Assembly (NCBI GenBank): GCA_014058105.1
Contig: JACGCM010001329.1
Coordinates: forward strand, 1,364,001 to 1,428,000
Reading direction: 5' to 3'
From: Kingdonia uniflora
Lineage: Eukaryota; Streptophyta; Magnoliopsida; Ranunculales; Circaeasteraceae
Length of the DNA: 64,000 nucleotides
Part shown: positions 20,835-32,830 of the stretch, piece by piece
Layout: each line of letters starts with the position of its first letter
Position numbering within the stretch: the stretch's first letter is position 1
Translations under genes and position numbers: made by a program
Notes under the pieces: generated by a model
Databases searched by the model: none
Seen by the model: the letters and a program-made list of their open reading frames with translations, nothing else
Told to the model about the DNA's origin: nothing

Positions 20835-22270
20835 GGAAAAGATTATTAAGGACCGAGGAGTGTTGTGGTCCGATGGGGTTTCACAATATCTCTTATATAA
20901 ATTTACTTATATTTCTTATTTTTTTGTATCGTGTTCTTCCAGCTTAAAGACTACCGATCTCAATAAGAAGGCTATATACCCATGAAGTACAAACACTATT
21001 ACAAGAAAATGGCCAAGTAAGTGCTTCTAAAGGGTCATTAATTTTGAATAGTATTAGTAAGCTTTCACATCTTTGGTTAAGCTGGTAATGATTGAAAACC
21101 CTAACTTTAATATTAGGAGAGAGAACTTCTATTAAGAGGACTAATTTCTTGCATCACACAGATCTGGTGAATGGGGTGATCATGTTACGTTACAAGCAGT
21201 AAATGATAAGGTTCGCTATTTATGTTTTTGCAACTTTAACTATTGTTCTTATGCTAAGGATTTCCTTAATTTTTCTTAGGGACCGTTTAGATCATATAAG
21301 TACTATCGACTACCTTTAGTGTCTTCGAAAACAATAATGCCAGTGTTGCCCCTGTAAGAAACAAAATATTTGAAGGATCATAAATCCACAAAGAATTTTG
21401 AAGCTTTTTGAATCAGAATTTAATGTTCTTCGTTCAATCATGATTGCTTGACATTATTTTGCTCACTCAGCTTCTCGTGCTATCTCACTCTGTAAAATGC
21501 CCCGATCATATTTGTTCTCATCTGTAATTGTTGTGTTTGATAAACATTGTATAAGGGAAGTCAGACATTTATGGTAGAGACGATGAAGGGTTTCTCTGGA
21601 GACATCAAAGGTGTTATTTCTATGGTGGTGGCTAAGGTTATGTGTTGCCTCTTCTCTTAGCAAACCCGATATAAAATTTTCAAATCCTATAAAAGTCTTA
21701 ATTTCCTAACATTTGCCACCATGTACAGCGTACATTTCCCGTCTTTGATCATCGTAGGATTTTCTTTGGCATAATTGAATTGGGATGAAGATCAAGAACC
21801 TCATAATTATGTTGAGTTTCATCTATGAGGTGAGTTTCTTAAACTTTTATACATCTTTTGATGCTATCCTCGTAAGTTATTTTTTTGATTTGCTATGTTA
21901 CTTTCTTCTTGCAGACCTTGCTATCCTTGACCCCCCCAATTTCTTTTCAACTCAGTATGACTTCGACTCTGTCCTTCCTTATGAACTCTTCGCTTTTGAA
22001 GCCACCATTCTTTCCTTTTTTGTTTTTTATATATTTTTTTTTAAATTTATGTTCTTTTTGAATTGTTACGGATCAATTGTACTTGAATCTTTCTTTGTTT
22101 AATCATGAATAAAATGAACTATTATTATATATGAATGGCATTTTATTTATTTATTTAATATTAGTATATATATGTTGTAAGACTTTGAGAGTGTTAATGA
22201 TAGCGTTTATTGAACATTGTAATTGTTTTGTACTACTAACTTGTTGAGCAAAGATAACATTTGACGATGT
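20835..22270. other. Interior of inner CACTA without recognisable genes
   Basis: AT-rich sequence with short unsupported ORFs on both strands (21463-21663 minus, 21785-22102 plus); none resembles a known family to me. A CACTATTACAAGAAAATGG string at 20988 resembles a CACTA end but has no partner. Confidence 0.4.
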
Positions 22271-22620
22271 TATGTTACAGATAATAAATAGTATTAGACA
22301 AATGCTATAGAAAAGATAATAGATAACGTTAGAAAATTTTTATGGAAAAGATAATAGATAGTGTTAGGCAAATGCTATGGAAAAGACTATAGATAGCATT
22401 AAACAAATGCTATGGAAAAGATAAGATATAGCATTAAAAAAATGCTATAGAAAGTCAACTATGGCGTTCTCTAAACGCTATTTAAAATAAATTGATAGTG
22501 TTTCTCAAATGCTATTATTTAATGGCGTTCAAAAAAAATGTTATTGTAAAAAAGATAGCATGGGAGAATTGAGCGGACAAAAAACGTTATCGTAGCTTTT
22601 CATAGCGGTTTTTCAACACT
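22270..22620. repeat. Subterminal repeat array of the inner CACTA
   Basis: Repeated 36-40 bp units of the form AAATGCTATGGAAAAGATAA-TAGATAG-TGTTAG (at least five degenerate copies from about 22280 to 22450), followed by looser ATGCTAT / ATAGCG motifs. Such arrays bind the TnpA-like protein in CACTA elements. Confidence 0.7.
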
Positions 22621-23156
22621 ATTATATGTGTTTTTTTTTTCTTGTAGCGATAAATAAGAGTCGTAATATTCGTCGCATTTACTGCAATTTACAACTGATA
22701 TAGTTGTTATTTTATTGGTCAAATTATAACGACTCTGCCATAAGTCGCCAAATACGTAACATTTTTTCATTTTTGCAACTAACATGAGTTAAGCGCCATA
22801 CAAAACACGACATTAATAAGGGTTGTTACAATCATTGTTTTTGATTAAACTTTGTAATACGTAAGTACTTTGTATTTTGTATCACATGAAAAAATGACTT
22901 AGATATACGTTGTAGGTACTGCCTTATTTTTTGCATTTTACGAATTTTTCTGTTGTTTTTTGCGCCTTAGGCAAGCCATCACAAATTTTAAATAATCAAA
23001 CAACACAATCAACTAACATATAAAGCAATAATGACAAACAATTTTTAATAAAAAGAAGATAGTGAAATACAAATTAAAAGATAATGTCAAACATCTTACC
23101 AATATCCAAAATGAAAATAAAAATGTCAAACAGCTTACCAGGGTTGGCTTTAAATT

Positions 23157-24300
23157 CTAAAAAAAAATACAAAAAAATTCTTCATTGGATAATGGTAAAA
23201 TCATGAGCCAAGTTACGGCTTCACCTGCAGAGACATCACCAAGGGTACGACTGTCAACATACAAACACGCCTCTTCGTGAATAACTTCATCGATTATAAC
23301 ACTGTAAAACCCTTCAGGCGCAGTTGTATTAAACTGCACAGTTCCGTAAGCAACATTTGTGCCAAACATATCTTTCAATATGCATGAATTGTCGCTCGAT
23401 GACTCGGGAGGTGGTGGTGAACATCGTCAAGTAATCCAGATAATGATGAATTAATCCAGATAACGATGAAACTCATTTAAAGTAATCCAGTCTTCTTGAC
23501 CTTCTTCCCTTGAAAATACCAACCTTAGCTGCTTCATTAAGTTATCTTAATAAACATATCTATCTTGAAACAACTAGGTACTGCTCCCTTAAGGAAAAAA
23601 AAACTACTACATATTTCATAATGTGGTTTATACCTTGATTAACAACAATGACCTCTTTGTTGCTTAACAACGTGAATGTATCTTTGTCCATGGATCGTAC
23701 ATCATACCCAAGAATTAATGGAGACTTCCAATAACGTAATCAGAAATTCAGAATATAACAACAACAAAAGAAAAAAAAACAAATTTGGTAGGAGACTGAG
23801 TCGTATTGCCCAGTACCTTAGATATCGCCCAAATGCTGAAGTGAGAGCGGTATTCTTCTATTGACATTCCTCAATTACCTATATCAGGCATGTCGGGATC
23901 TAAATTGAACACACGATACATCAGATTCTGTGACATGTTAGTTTTCTGGAGTAAATTTGACTTACCCTTTTCTTGCTTTTATGTAAAGTCCAAATTATTC
24001 TTTTATACTTCTAAGATATACTTGCGATTACAATGCTGTAATTTTTTTTAATATGACTCACCGTTCCATTCACCAGGACCAGCATATGATGCCCATGCTT
24101 CATTTAGATCGGCTTTGTTTGACATACTATAAACCAAAGTTGACTATTTACAATCATTAACAACTATGGTAACGGGTACTTCTTTTTTAACATATAATGA
24201 ACTGATTTTATACCTCTCCCAATTATCTTTGATATCTCCATAGTTGTTCTCCAACTATTTCCTAGACTTGGCGCCCAAGTTGTTGGGTCTTCAACACCCC
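23157..24300 (-). pseudogene. CACTA accessory-protein relic (DUF8039-like)
   Basis: 23157-23378 minus encodes VAYGTVQFNTTAPEGFYSVI, then LYVDSRTLGDVSAGEAVTWL, matching the pattern of the C-terminal DUF8039-type domain found in plant En/Spm (TnpA-class) proteins. Upstream minus-strand islands at 24060-24125 (MSNKADLNEAWASYAGPGEW) and 24220-24300 (EDPTTWAPSLGNSWRTTMEI) may be further exons. No full-length product remains. Confidence 0.45.
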
Positions 24301-26040
24301 TAAAGTAACAAAACAGGTCAATATGTTAATTTGTTCTACAAAGAGAGAGAGATAAGAAGAAGATGATAGGCCTTGCACAGAGACTTTACGATACTATTCA
24401 CATAGAGAGAAGAATATAGGCCGTTCGGTGCTAAGAAGAGCATTGCTCATCTTAGAAAATCTAACATCCAGTAACGAAATAGAAAACCATTTATTATATA
24501 GTGGTCAAGAGGTAATTATAAATATACTGTTAACTTAACGGTTATTTAATGTACTAAGGTACCTCTCATGGGGGCTCACTCTCTTAGCATGGCAATTATT
24601 ATATATCAAGTAATCAATTCCCTGGAATAAAAATGGTGAAGAAGATGTATATATCTATATAAGCTGGTGCTAAGATGTTATTCAGACACAAAACTGAAAC
24701 TAGTGGCCATCCAAAAAAATTATCCTGGAATAGCTAAAGTCAGATACCCTTATTATAGTGTAGAAGTTAAATCTAACAAAATTTGTAGCTGAACACATTA
24801 GTCCAGCGGGAAATCACTACCTTGAACACGTTAGCAACAAATTTCATAGGGAGATCAAATTAAATGGAAATTAGAGCTTCAAACGAAAAATAAAAATAAA
24901 AAATTGTTACAAAACTTTAAGGTGAAAGCAAATAAGCATACAAAAATTAAAATTAAAATCTTGATAGAGAGGGAGTTGCGCATCACCTTAGACCTGAAGA
25001 CTTGAAATCTCTTATAGATTTTGATCATTCTTCTTCAATCTTATTCTAAAAATACAGATAACAAAGCAATCAAAAGTAAACAGAGATTCAAAATCTGGAA
25101 AATTTAAAAGAGAGAGAAAAAAAATCAAAGCATTACTTGGGTTTGGATTGAGGACAAGGCCAAGGAGAAAAAATTGAGTATTTTAATATCAAGTTCTGCA
25201 GCATACAAATTTAACCCAATAACAACTCTGAATTAGGGTCCCAACTGAAAATAAATTCGAGTCCTAATTACATCACAAAACTTTAATAAATTGATCACCA
25301 AGCACATTGGATCGGGAACAATTATTTAGTAGGGCTTTCATAGTTTTAACAACCCATCATCTCAGTACTGTAACAAGGATAAGATGAAGGGTTTATTTAA
25401 CAACCCAATTGTTGGGTCTACAATGGAGTGGAGGAATTGACACTTAAACCCAATTGTGTAGAAGAAAACCTAATCCCTACCCCTAATCTCTGCCATGAGA
25501 GAGAGAAAGAGAGAGAGAGAGAGACAGAAGTATACCTGAGAATCACCTAGAGCAAAGAATTGGTGAAGGAGAACTTGAATTGGTTGATTGGAATTGGTAA
25601 CTCTGATCAAATCGGTAAACTAAACAATAACCAAATCATAATTACTGAAATCATACACACCAGTTTCTAAATACCCAAATTAACTAGAAAAAAATAATAA
25701 TCAAATCATAAATACCTTGATTTTGAAGTTTCAATCCGATAAGCATGTCCTGGTGTCAATGGAGTTTGTGGTTCTTCAATGACATAATAAAATCGATTTA
25801 GAGAAATCAATTTTAGTGAAGGAGAACTCAGAATTGACGAAGTAAACTCAGAGCGATACAATACCTGGATTTAATGAAGAAAATTGGTGAAGTAGAGAAG
25901 AGGTGAAAGGGGTTAACTTTTGTTTTAGAAAATTGGTGAAGGAGAGAAGGATCGAGTAGAGAGAGGAGAGAAAAAATGGATTTATGTATTTTAATTAGCA
26001 GAAACAGAGGCGGGAGCAAAAACATTTGTAGATTTTAGTT
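24300..26040. other. AT-rich stretch without recognisable genes
   Basis: Holds a GA microsatellite (25498-25526), CT/GA-rich leader-like DNA at 25830-26000 and no frame I can assign. It may be the 5' part of the relic gene read on the minus strand. Confidence 0.4.
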
Positions 26041-26161
26041 TTTCCCCATACTTTTGGCCACTACTAAGGATTATTAGCCACGATAAAAGTTGTGGTTTGT
26101 CTGTCAAATAGTGGCAAAAACTAAAAGCCATCAGTGGCAACTAATTATTTTTCTTGTAGTA
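26040..26161. mobile_element. Isolated CACTA-like terminus inside the outer CACTA
   Basis: The stretch ends ATTTTTCTTGTAGTA at 26161, close to the canonical CACTA end (TTCTTGTAGTG). It has subterminal short repeats (GCCACTACTAAGG, AGTGGCAAAAACTAAAAGCC). I found no matching left end or TSD. The minus-strand DUF8039 relic reads away from this end as it would in an En/Spm element. Confidence 0.4.
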
Positions 26162-26164
26162 TTT

Positions 26165-27210
26165 GTGTATTTGATTTGAGAGGGAATTATAGAATTTCCT
26201 GTGATAGACAAATTCGTAGAGAGATGCATGGATTGGGAAGTTAGATTTCAACTTTACCTCAGAGATTTACCGAATCCCAACTTGATTGGATCCTGATTTT
26301 GGATTTACGCGGGTATATTGGTTATCTCTTCGCTTAATTTGAGCGGGGAATTAATAGAGTTTGTTTAGAACTACTAAACTCGTTTGATTTCCAAAATTTC
26401 ATAGTGTTCTTGTTGGGTGCCTTTCTTTCTGGACGCTTTACGTCTTGGACTGACGTACCCCCTCTTTCCATGAGGGTGTTGCTTCTCTCCTCAAGACCCT
26501 CGTAGTCTCAGCCCTCTTAATACTGTAATATTAAGCCCACCTCCTTTAGAAGTTCTAGCATGTTTAACATTAGCACGTTTAGGGACTGGAGGTCGAATTG
26601 TAGCCCTTCACTAGGCTATTTGATTGAGGAGGCCAGACTTTAAGTAGTCAGAGGCTCAAAACATTAGGTTTTTTTTACCAGGGATTCTTCTTGCCGAAGA
26701 CAAGACCGCCCTACCTTTTTTAAATATCTCCAAGAAGAGTGTACATGAATAGCCTACCAGCGCCTGCTCTTATTTAGCTACGACGCTTTTGTCTATTTCT
26801 TGTTGGGGCCTCAAAAAGCTACTAAAAACGTGGTGCTAGTAGTGTGGAATGAGCGCTTAAAACTCTATTCTAAAGTCAAATGCACCATAGCCAGCCTAAT
26901 CATTCTTTCTCGAAGGAAAGTGAACGATTCCTCCTTATTGGTACAAGAGTTTGTTTTTGGGGAGAAGAATTAAAGTTGTATATTGCTAATCAAATAAAGC
27001 GACTTGAACAAGCGTCTGTCTTAATTAGAATATTTTTACAACTCTTTAAATAGTTGTATGTTTTAAGATATAAATAAGAAGGAAAAAAAATTAAAACGAC
27101 AGGGGTTCCAAAATTACGACTTCTAATGGAAGTCATATTTTTCATTCAAAGTATGACACATGCGCCAACTCGCAAATTACTATCCAAAAATGTTTGTATT
27201 TACGCGTTTT
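26165..27210. other. Unassigned segment, composition shift at 26440-26970
   Basis: No open frame of note. The stretch 26440-26970 is visibly richer in G+C and in short imperfect hairpins (for example TTTCTCGAAGGAAAGTGAACG) than its surroundings. It may be foreign to the transposon. The last 100 bp belong to the outer CACTA end. Confidence 0.35.
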
Positions 27211-27254
27211 TACGTAGTGATCATTTCCTCCATGCCCAATGTGTAGAGTACCAG

Positions 27255-27665
27255 TGTTTAATCAAATACTTAGTAGGCAGCAGTCACACAGACGGTTTGT
27301 GACAAATAATTGGGATAATTTTTGCAGTTGAGTAAGAAGAAGAAACTGTTCGATGACTCATGATCGCTTTTTGCGCCAAAAACTAGACGAACTCCTATGA
27401 ACTGCAGGTGATACCTAACCATAAACGATGAGAAATAGTAACAAAATTGGTGAAAAAGTTTGCCTTCTTATAAATAAGAAATCTGGTCAAAGGTAGGAAA
27501 AAATGTACTAAAACAAATTACAAGTAGTTCATGAGATGATGACAATGTCAGCATTCCACGTACACGTGGCTTGATATAATAGTTTTAAATAAGTTAAAGA
27601 ATTTTTTACAATTTTTTATTATGCCGGATGTGACATTCGTACTTGTGGAGCCTAAAAACAGGTGG
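27255..27665. repeat. Repeat copy 2, matching 16925-17520
   Basis: Contains TAGGCAGCAGTCACACAGACG, TTGCGCCAAAAACTAGACGAA, TACCTAACCATAAACGATG, CACGTACACGTGGC and GATGTGACATTCGTACTTGTGGAGCC in the same order as copy 1. The outer CACTA element sits between the two copies. Confidence 0.6.
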
Positions 27666-29166
27666 TTGTCTGCTGTAATACTGCAACTTTAGTAGGGACA
27701 AATCTTGTTTTTCCTCTTGTCAGTATCGATTTTGGAATTTATTGTTCCCTGAGTCTGATTTTGTAAAGATGGCAAAAAGTAGTATTTATTCTTATAATTT
27801 CCGTTTGTATATTTACCCCAAAACTATTTTACTTAGAATAGAAATATAGAATTGTTCACGTGGCACTAGATTCCATGAAGGAACAAGAAGTTCTTTCCGC
27901 TAAACTACACTCGTATTGGAGCATCTTCATTAGAGGAGCAAAGGTATCCTAAAACCACTAGTTTGGTGGTTTTGCTTTTTGATAGGCTGATGTGGATGCC
28001 TTTCCAAAAATTTAGGGAGGCAAAAAGGTGTGCCGGTATTTGTAATGCCGCTGCTAAGCCACGACCAAGATTAAAACTTAAAAACTTAATCTAATGGCTC
28101 ACCCAAGTTTTTCTCTCTCCTCCCGAAAAACTAAATTTTTTCTCTATTCTTTTTTTCCTCTCTCAAGTTTCCATGGCTACTTTTAAATCTCCCCTGAACT
28201 CTTTCTTTTGTCTCTAAAATCAACAATTTTTGTTATCATAAAATGTATAACATTAGAAACAAAGTAATACAAATCATGGCTCCTCATATACGATCATCTC
28301 TATTTGACCATTTGTGTTGCCCTCTCCCAAAACCTCCTTCCAAAACTTGGTTATAAAAAATGGAGACCAACCTGAATGCATTCACTCTTTGTTAACCATC
28401 TAGATTCACTACCTTTGCCTTTTGATGGGCATAGAAAATGACCACTTTTCCCCTATGACTTAATGTTTATTATTCTTAATTTTAATATTAAATATAACTT
28501 ATAGAACCAATTTTTGCATTTCAGGTTACATGAAGCTCATTTACCAAATATGTGCAAATATCAGGATGTATAACTCAAAAAATGAATTGCTGGAGAAGGA
28601 TGTAGAGTTGTCAAACACATGGGTCCCACATGGGGAGGTTACATTTTAGAGAATAAATCTTGGAGGTTACATTTTTTATGTACATTCATGGCATATGTTA
28701 CAATCTTATATTAACTTCATCCTATAAAATGAGAGGTAGAGCTCATAATAATTCATCCAAACTTGAATGTAAGAAAAAAACATTGTTGGAGAAGTTTGAG
28801 CACTTGGAATATTTTGTAAGTTGTGTTTTTCATAATAAAATTATCTTATTTTGTTCTTTGTTTATGTTAATCTCATTATCATTATATTATTTAGATTTCG
28901 TAGTTGTTATAAATCTCTAGGGTTGAGGATGAAGTCGCCATTAACATGTAATGTCACATATTAAATATTATTTTCTCCTACCACATATGAGCAAATGTTA
29001 ATGAAACCTATAACTATGACATGAGAAATTCATTATCATCTTATGATCTCTTTAAATAGAGATATAAGTTGAGTTTCGTAATTTTCAAATGTCATAATAA
29101 TTATTTTTACCCAAATGGTATTAATGTTGTGTTTTTCCAAGACATGCTACTAATTAACATTTCATC
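27666..29166. other. Intergenic, no recognisable gene
   Basis: AT-rich DNA with only short unsupported ORFs. A segment at 27915-28030 (GGAGCATCTTCATTAGAGG, TAGTTTGGTGGTTTTGC) and a CT-rich leader-like stretch at 28105-28160 look like mobile-element debris. Confidence 0.4.
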
Positions 29167-29502
29167 GTTAGTACAAACTTTCATGAGATGTGCTTTTGGT
29201 ACGTACTTAGTTCATACAATATATTTTACTTGTCTTTTTATGCATGGGTTATATTGACATGGGTTCTATATTTTTTCTTTATATTTTGGGAGAAATAATG
29301 CTAAATTATGTTGATATTATGTGTCGATGGTGGTGAATTCCAAAACCCCAAGATTTTCTTTATTGAAAACAAACTATATCATTGATTTATCGCGGTTTTA
29401 CAACCTTAGATTACTAAAATACAAGACCGAAACTAATTTTTATTCCCGTTCGGAAGTGATCGACATTCGATTTGAACATTGTCTACAAGACCAGATTTTG
29501 AC
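29167..29502. repeat. Dispersed repeat, copy 1 (partner 37308-37643)
   Basis: Begins GTTAGTACAAACTTTCATGA and ends in an ACATTGTCTACA...GATTTTG stretch. The two copies align over about 336 bp in the same orientation with scattered differences and small indels. No terminal repeats or coding potential seen; family unknown. Confidence 0.75.
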
Positions 29503-29883
29503 TGTTATCAAAATGGTACCGTTGCTGGTTTCGAGCGGTAATTAGAAAAGATTTTTATTGTGTTTTATTCATTTTTCGTTTTCATTTTTAGAAGAAAATA
29601 AGTTTCGTTTATTGCAATTTTATTTTACCCTTGCTTACAGAGGTGTAGTTTGTTTGTGTTTAGTGGTTACAAAGAAGGGGATAGGCAAATTCCATGACGT
29701 GTTTCGGTGTATGTTGAAGCTGTTGCAGTTGTTACCAAAGCCTGTACCTATTTTTAAAGTCAAATGGTGGGGATAAGTTTATTAAAGTTGGTATAAGAAA
29801 ATCAAAGAGAATAACGTCCTCAGAGATTTTTCATAATTTTTGTTTGCTTGGGTGCACTGAGGCTTAAATTCAAGAGAAATTTG

Positions 29884-30413
29884 GCTTAACCCCCCACATT
29901 ATGGCATCAACTTGCCATTGACCCCCACATTCCTTGAAATTTGACAATAGACCCCATTTTAACCTGAAAACCAAGTTAAACTTATTTGATCGAGAAGGAT
30001 TTCGGTTGACTTGGTGTAAATACCAACATACCCTTATAAACAAAAAAAATCTTTTGATTTAACCCCCCATTTTTGTGCCTGCAATTCGTCTTCCACCCCC
30101 AAAATGAACACAAAGTCATAATAAAACATTTTAAACAACTTTGGACTTGATTAAAGAGGGATTGAGTTGTTATGTACTGATGTTTGATTTCATCTCCCAT
30201 TGTATATGTTTACAGTTATGAGTTTTAACTTAATACGTATCTCAGAGAAAAATGGTATAGTTGGGTTTAAAATTTAACAAACCTGGTCAACCGGAGTCTT
30301 TATCGGTCAACAAAATTTGACTTGGTTTTAAGGCTAAAATGAGGTCTATTGTCGAATTTCAAGGAATGTGGGGGTCAATGACAAGTTGATGCCATAATGT
30401 GGGGGGTTAAAGC
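29884..30413. mobile_element. MITE with ~130-bp terminal inverted repeats
   Basis: 29884-30013 (GCTTAACCCCCCACATTATG, CATTGACCCCCACATTCC) is repeated in inverse at 30284-30413. Between the arms are about 270 bp without a gene. Long inverted repeats on a short non-coding element suggest a Mutator-like MITE. A 9-bp duplication is not convincing (GAGAAATTT against TAAAAGTTT, 6 of 9), so the superfamily is provisional. Confidence 0.75.
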
Positions 30414-31600
30414 TAAAAGTTTCTAAATTCAAAGGCTTGTGGTAAGGCTTGAATTACATAAAACAAGGAGGCAGTTACAAATAAATAATTCATGAGGGGC
30501 AATTCAAAAGAATAATAAAGGACTTTACAACTTAAGATTCAAATCTTTGTGGCGGTAAGAAAGGGAGAATTAAAGTTCAAAGCTTGAATTGTGGGTCGGT
30601 TACTTTCAAGTCATCATTCCATAAGTGCTGACATCATTAAGTTAAAAAAGGCAAAGCGCCAACCATTTGATCAAGAAATGTTGTTGGTTCCATCGTCGCG
30701 TTGTTGGACACAGTTTCGATTCTCAATTTCTCTTATAATTTGATCGTTAAAAAAAACACAAAAACACAAAAAGTAGAGTAATATTTTTTTTTTATCTTTT
30801 CTTTATCCCTTAAAGCGACTTGTAGTAAGGAAAGCTTGTACTCTTGAGTGAAGAGTGTGCAATTAAGGCGGGGAAAAATTGTACATTTTTTACAGGGCTA
30901 TATTGGAGCCCACATCTGGGAGGACCTCTTAGCAACACCTACTTGAGCCAGAGAGCCCGGGTGTGCCATCTCAATAGTTTTACCGGGGTAAACAACGAGC
31001 CCCTAAAAAGGCCACCCCACAGGTACACTCTCCCACTGCACCCTCCTGCAAAACGATAAATGTTTGCTCATGTGATTGATGTTTGCGCAATTTAAAATTC
31101 AACATTAGTAAAAGGGCAAACAAAGAACGAGATTTCATCACTCGCGTATAGCACCGCACACTAGGATCCCGGTAGGTCACGACCCGGTTTAACATTTACG
31201 GAACAAAACATTGACTTTAAAAGAAACCAAGATTAAACCATAAAATACATAAATAGACAAAAAGGTTTATAAAGCTCGGACTGGGAATATTAGGAATGCG
31301 CTCATTAAGACATCTGATAGTGGCTACGTTTGTTTGGAGGAAATACGTTTCCTGGTATGACTAGTGTGAAAATGTGATTCAAAGTAGTCTGCCCCACCTT
31401 CCAGCACATGTGCTTCTAGGTGATTAAAACTGCATGCGAGTTATTGATAGAGTGAGTATACACAACTCAATGTGTAAACCGATCCACTGTCATGAATAGG
31501 AACAACCGAACCCTGAGGCCAGGTTTATAACTTGACCTTAATTAAGGCCCATCTAAAAAGGTTGTTGTGCACCTCATTCTTGTGTAATAATCATAGTACA
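30414..31600. other. Intergenic / possible untranslated leader of the Athila relic
   Basis: No supported gene. It contains short unsupported ORFs around 30844-31195. No LTR pair or tRNA-complementary priming site could be found here for the following gypsy element. Confidence 0.35.
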
Positions 31601-31859
31601 CACATCTATTAGTGTATGCAAGAATGGTTTCGAGTGCCTAAGTGTCATCTTAAAAGACTTGGAGAATCTGATTTGATAGATATTTCGATCTACTTTGAGG
31701 TAGGCGAGTCAGCCCAACTGGAGATTCCAACCTCCATTGATACGAGAGACTGTAAAAACCTTACCCGTAGGGAACTCTTCTCTGTTGATGGTGAGTTAAA
31801 AATATTTGATTTCCATGTCACTCCATTGAGACTCAATCCAAGTCCAATTTTCTCATTCA

Positions 31860-32830
31860 CTCCGTTTAGTGTTCCACCCCAATCATTTGAGATAAGATAT
31901 GCCAATGACAATGAGAATGGTCAGGGACCCGTGCGAATCCCACTTAGGGATCATATGTTCCCAAAAATAACAAATCATGCCTTGTACATTATTTTACCTC
32001 CTACCACTGGGCAATTTAAACTTAGGCACTCATCAATTCATTGTCAAAATTCTCAGGAGGAGAAGATAAGAACCCATACGCTCATGTTAGGGATTTTGAT
32101 GACTTAATGTTCTTCCAAAAGTATAGGAATGAGAACAAAATGGAGGCCATGAAACTCGTGTTATTTCCCTTTTCTTTACTAGAGAAAGCTAAGAGCTGGC
32201 TTTGAGCTCTACGACCAAAATCAATTACGAGTTTTGAGATGCTTACAAAAGCCTTTTGTAAGAAGTTTGTTTCTCTTGAGAAAACTGAGACCCTACGGAG
32301 GGCCATTCTTATGATTACCCAATTTCATAATGATAGCTTAAAAGATTATCTTGAGAGATATAAGGGGCCGATCCTACAGTGCCCTCATCACGGTATTGAC
32401 TCATGGGGCATAACTACAAATCTTTATGATGGATTAGATGCCAAAACCAAGAGAACTGTAGAATCCTTTTGCTTGGGGAAATTCATTGATAAGGATGATG
32501 TAGAGGGTTTGGACTTCTTAGAAGAAATGAATGATAAATTACAAACCTGGGGACCATGAGAGATATTGATATACAAGAAAGGAGGGGGGGGGGGGGTAAT
32601 GCCTTTAGAGTTGGATCTAACTCCAATGTGAAAGCTACGCTGATGACCATCCTGGGTAAGATAAAGTCCATAGAAATAGGGAAAAATAAAATGTTCGCTA
32701 AAATACCTATTTTAAACTGCTGGTATGCAAACTTGTGTTACGTGTGACGATGTTGGATACTATACTCAAGATTTCCCTTTGATTCACGAAATTAGGGAAA
32801 CCGGGAAGGATTAAATCAATATGTTTCATC
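31860..32830 (+). pseudogene. gag: Athila-like gag
   Basis: 32100-32560 carries LVLFPFSLLEKAKSWL, a stop, and then MLTKAFCKKFVSLEKTETLR...DSLKDYLERYKGPILQCPHHG, the retrotransposon gag domain. A frameshift near 32070 links it to the upstream ITNHALYIILPPTTGQF block. The later zinc-knuckle position reads CVTCDDVGYYTQDFP (32725-32770), with the His and final Cys lost. A run of 14 G occurs at 32583-32597. Confidence 0.75.

Larger units (their letters stand above)
18017..22649. mobile_element. Inner CACTA-type transposon carrying gene fragments (Pack-CACTA)
   Basis: Left end CACTACAATAAAAAGT (18017); right end reads, inverted, CGCTACAAGAAAAAAA (22649). The 3-bp duplication ATA flanks both (18014-18016, 22650-22652). 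Subterminal regions carry the motif ATGCTAT / ATAGCAT at both ends. It lies wholly inside the outer CACTA. It encodes no transposase I can see but holds a PPR pseudogene (plus) and an F-box-associated pseudogene (minus). Confidence 0.85.
17787..27219. mobile_element. Outer CACTA-type DNA transposon
   Basis: Left end CACTACGTAAAAA at 17787; right end is its exact inverse (TTTTTACGTAGTG, ending 27219). Both ends are flanked by the 3-bp duplication ATC (17784-17786, 27220-27222), as expected for CACTA elements. Subterminal sequence carries repeated AGTCGTAAT / ATTACGACT motifs near both ends (17908, 22661, 27112). Without the nested element it is about 4.8 kb. Coding capacity is reduced to minus-strand relics around 23100-24300, so it looks non-autonomous now. 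Confidence 0.85.

Noticed and set aside
20988..21010. CACTATTACAAGAAAATGG as the left end of a third CACTA pairing with 26161
   Set aside because: The pair would cross the well-supported right end of the inner CACTA at 22649, there is no matching target duplication, and subterminal sequences differ.
28660..29776. Short plus-strand ORFs 28660-28920, 29069-29257, 29321-29545, 29558-29776
   Set aside because: AT-rich, hydrophobic or low-complexity, no recognisable domains, partly within the dispersed repeat.
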